From Candidatus Poribacteria bacterium (lineage in GTDB: Bacteria > Poribacteria > WGA-4E > WGA-3G), in NCBI GenBank assembly GCA_007571355.1, contig RKRO01000554.1, positions 1-6,674 on the forward strand: a stretch of 6,674 nt of DNA, read 5' to 3'. Within the stretch, counting starts at the first letter, position 1; the number at the start of each line of letters is the position of its first letter. Below the pieces are notes generated by a model, which saw only the letters and a program-made list of their open reading frames with translations, was not told the origin of the DNA and ran no database searches. The translations under genes and the position numbers were made by a program. Below are positions 5,847 through 6,674 of this stretch, in pieces.

Positions 5847-5896
5847 GGAGAGGTTTGAAACCCCGACCTATCGTAGGCGGGGTTTCATACCTCTTC
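5847..5896 (+). terminator. Long compound hairpin
   Basis: GAAACCCCG (5857-5865) pairs perfectly with CGGGGTTTC (5878-5886). Outside it, pairing continues from 5847-5856 with 5887-5896, with one mismatch and one wobble. Inside it, CCTA pairs with TAGG around a 3-base loop. The stem is about 23 bp. It follows the previous hairpin by 13 bases, so the two may form a double terminator. It is followed by a C/T-rich rather than a T-rich tract. Confidence 0.5.
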
Positions 5897-6025
5897 CCCT
5901 CCTCCTGCTTGCGGGGGGGGTTAGGGGGTATCATAACCTGTTAGGTTGTGCCTATAGAAACGTGCGAGATAACCTCACCCCTCCGAAAACCAAAATTCCC
6001 TCTGATAAGGGGGGGGTAGGGGTTG
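5897..6025 (+). repeat. Composite intergenic repeat, copy A2
   Basis: Same order as A1 and A3: CTCCTGCTTGCGGGG, ATCATAACCTGTTAGGTTGT, a degenerate central palindrome (GTGCGAGATAACCTCACCCC), AAATTCCCTCTGATAAGGGG and GGTAGGGG. It contains AACCT-GTT-AGGTT (5935-5947). The right boundary uses CTGATAAGGGG instead of CTGCTTGCGGGG. It abuts repeat B2. Confidence 0.7.
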
Positions 6026-6045
6026 TCTTCGTCCAAGTTGATGCG

Positions 6046-6127
6046 GAAGCGCTGCCCCTCTTGTTCCCCCCTGACAAGGGGGGGCAGGGGGGTTGTCTTC
6101 GTAAAAATGGGCATCTATTTTCGGATG
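6046..6127 (+). repeat. Dispersed repeat, copy B2
   Basis: It begins GAAGCGCTGCCCCTC and continues through a CTGACAAGGGG module, TTGTCTTCG and CATCTATTTTCGGATG, in the same order as B1 (3997-4115). It has one G-run module where B1 has two. Confidence 0.65.
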
Positions 6128-6159
6128 CTTGTGTTAAGTTTTCAAACGGCATGTGTTCT

Positions 6160-6187
6160 GTCGGGTTTCGCTGCCGCTCTACCCGAC
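6160..6187. repeat. GTCGGGT / ACCCGAC inverted repeat
   Basis: GTCGGGT (6160-6166) and ACCCGAC (6181-6187) form a 7-bp stem with a 14-base loop containing CGCTGCCGCT. It is another short palindromic element between repeats B2 and A3, with no gene in it. Confidence 0.45.
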
Positions 6188-6213
6188 CTACGCTACTCAG
6201 CAGATAGAAACAA

Positions 6214-6335
6214 GTCCCCTGCTTGCGGGGAGGTAGCATAACCTGTTAGGTTGTGCATGTGTGGGGTGAAACGGGCGAGGCAACCTCACCCCTACGAATA
6301 CCCAAATTCCCCCTGCTTGGGGGAGGTAGAGGGGT
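6214..6335 (+). repeat. Composite intergenic repeat, copy A3
   Basis: The order is CCCCTGCTTGCGGGG, GGTAGCATAACCTGTTAGG, TTGTGCATG, GGGCGAGG-CAA-CCTCACCC (6273-6291, one mismatch in the stem), CTACGAATACC, CCCCTGCTTGGGGG. It is the closest of the plus-strand copies to the inverted copy A1. It ends about 40 bases before the next gene and leaves little room for that gene's promoter. Confidence 0.75.
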
Positions 6336-6377
6336 ATTGGGCGTAATTTAAACATAAGTAGAAACTTGGGGGACTGC

Positions 6378-6632
6378 ATGAAATATCATTCCATAAAACT
6401 TTTGCTATTGGCAAGTTGGCTCGTATGTGGAACCGGTGCTATGTTTCCAATAAATGCACAAGAACCAGCTATTCCCGAAACCCAACCAGTCCTTAAAGCA
6501 AGATTAACCGAAATCCTGCAGGACATCGGGCACCGTGCAACGCAACACCCGGGGCCCCTCAAAGCGGAAGCGGTCCTCGTGGTGGCTGGGTCGCTACAGA
6601 TGGTACCCCAGGTTCAGGGAATACAACGGTAA
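6378..6632 (+). CDS. Secreted hypothetical protein, 84 aa as read; probably frameshifted
   Basis: The start is ATG 6378, with GGGGGA (6368-6373) 4 bases upstream; a TTG at 6366 lies within the ribosome-site region and is not preferred. Residues 4-20 are a hydrophobic signal sequence (IKLLLLASWLVCGTG), with likely cleavage after Ala27 (PINA-QEP) or Ala21. The mature part as read is short, and its stop is at 6630-6632. I do not recognise it. From 6497 to the window end another plus frame is fully open. From about 6548 it encodes a Gly/Ser/Pro/Thr-rich sequence (GSGPRGGWVATDGTPGSG) that looks more like an exported protein than the annotated C-terminus. One missing base in the C/G runs at 6546-6560 would join the two frames, giving a gene that runs off the window. 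The signal peptide is fairly sure; the C-terminus is not. Confidence 0.6.
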   Translation: MKYHSIKLLLLASWLVCGTGAMFPINAQEPAIPETQPVLKARLTEILQDIGHRATQHPGPLKAEAVLVVAGSLQMVPQVQGIQR

Positions 6633-6674
6633 TTCAGTCACCTTCTAACTGCACTTGCGGCAAAGACGTTAGAC

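Noticed and set aside
5952..6241. ORFs of 72-95 codons on both strands in the 3' intergenic region
   Set aside because: They are readings through repeats A2 and B2, with similar peptides in several frames and on both strands; none has a convincing start.

Overview
The window looks like a piece of a bacterial genome of the Candidatus Poribacteria type (sponge-associated or marine). That assignment rests on recall, not on a search. The reasons are lipoproteins built from YWTD propeller blades with the signature RANLDGSN, and long AT/GC-mosaic intergenic stretches filled with short palindromic repeats (CTGCTTGCGGGG, CTGATAAGGGG, GGGCGAGG-CCTCGCCC). About 45% of the window is not protein coding, which is high for a bacterium.

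Layout. 1-488 (+): the last codons of an upstream gene overlap a 150-residue coiled-coil protein of unknown function. A hairpin at 514-539 separates this gene from the convergent gene at 546-1706 (-), a sigma-54 enhancer-binding protein (AAA+ plus Fis-type HTH) that lacks an N-terminal sensor domain. 1707-2999 is a 1.3 kb intergenic region. It holds an inverted copy of a composite repeat, an array of CAATTTTTG / TTGTCTATACAA motifs, a near-consensus sigma-54 promoter pointing right (2622-2639), a 37-bp tandem duplication that begins at its -12 element, and a structured leader. 3000-3935 and 4274-5785 (+) encode two paralogous lipoproteins with six-bladed YWTD propellers; the second also has a PA14 domain. 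The 338 bp between them carry repeats and a strong hairpin. 5786-6377 is again repeats and hairpins. 6378 to the end (+) starts a secreted protein whose reading frame appears to shift near 6546-6560.

How it may fit together. The most interesting reading is an envelope module under sigma-54 control. The activator is transcribed leftward. A sigma-54 promoter with an enhancer-like motif array about 180-225 bp upstream of its start site drives the propeller lipoprotein gene, and possibly the PA14-propeller gene, rightward. The promoter match is seen directly; that this particular activator binds this array is inference.
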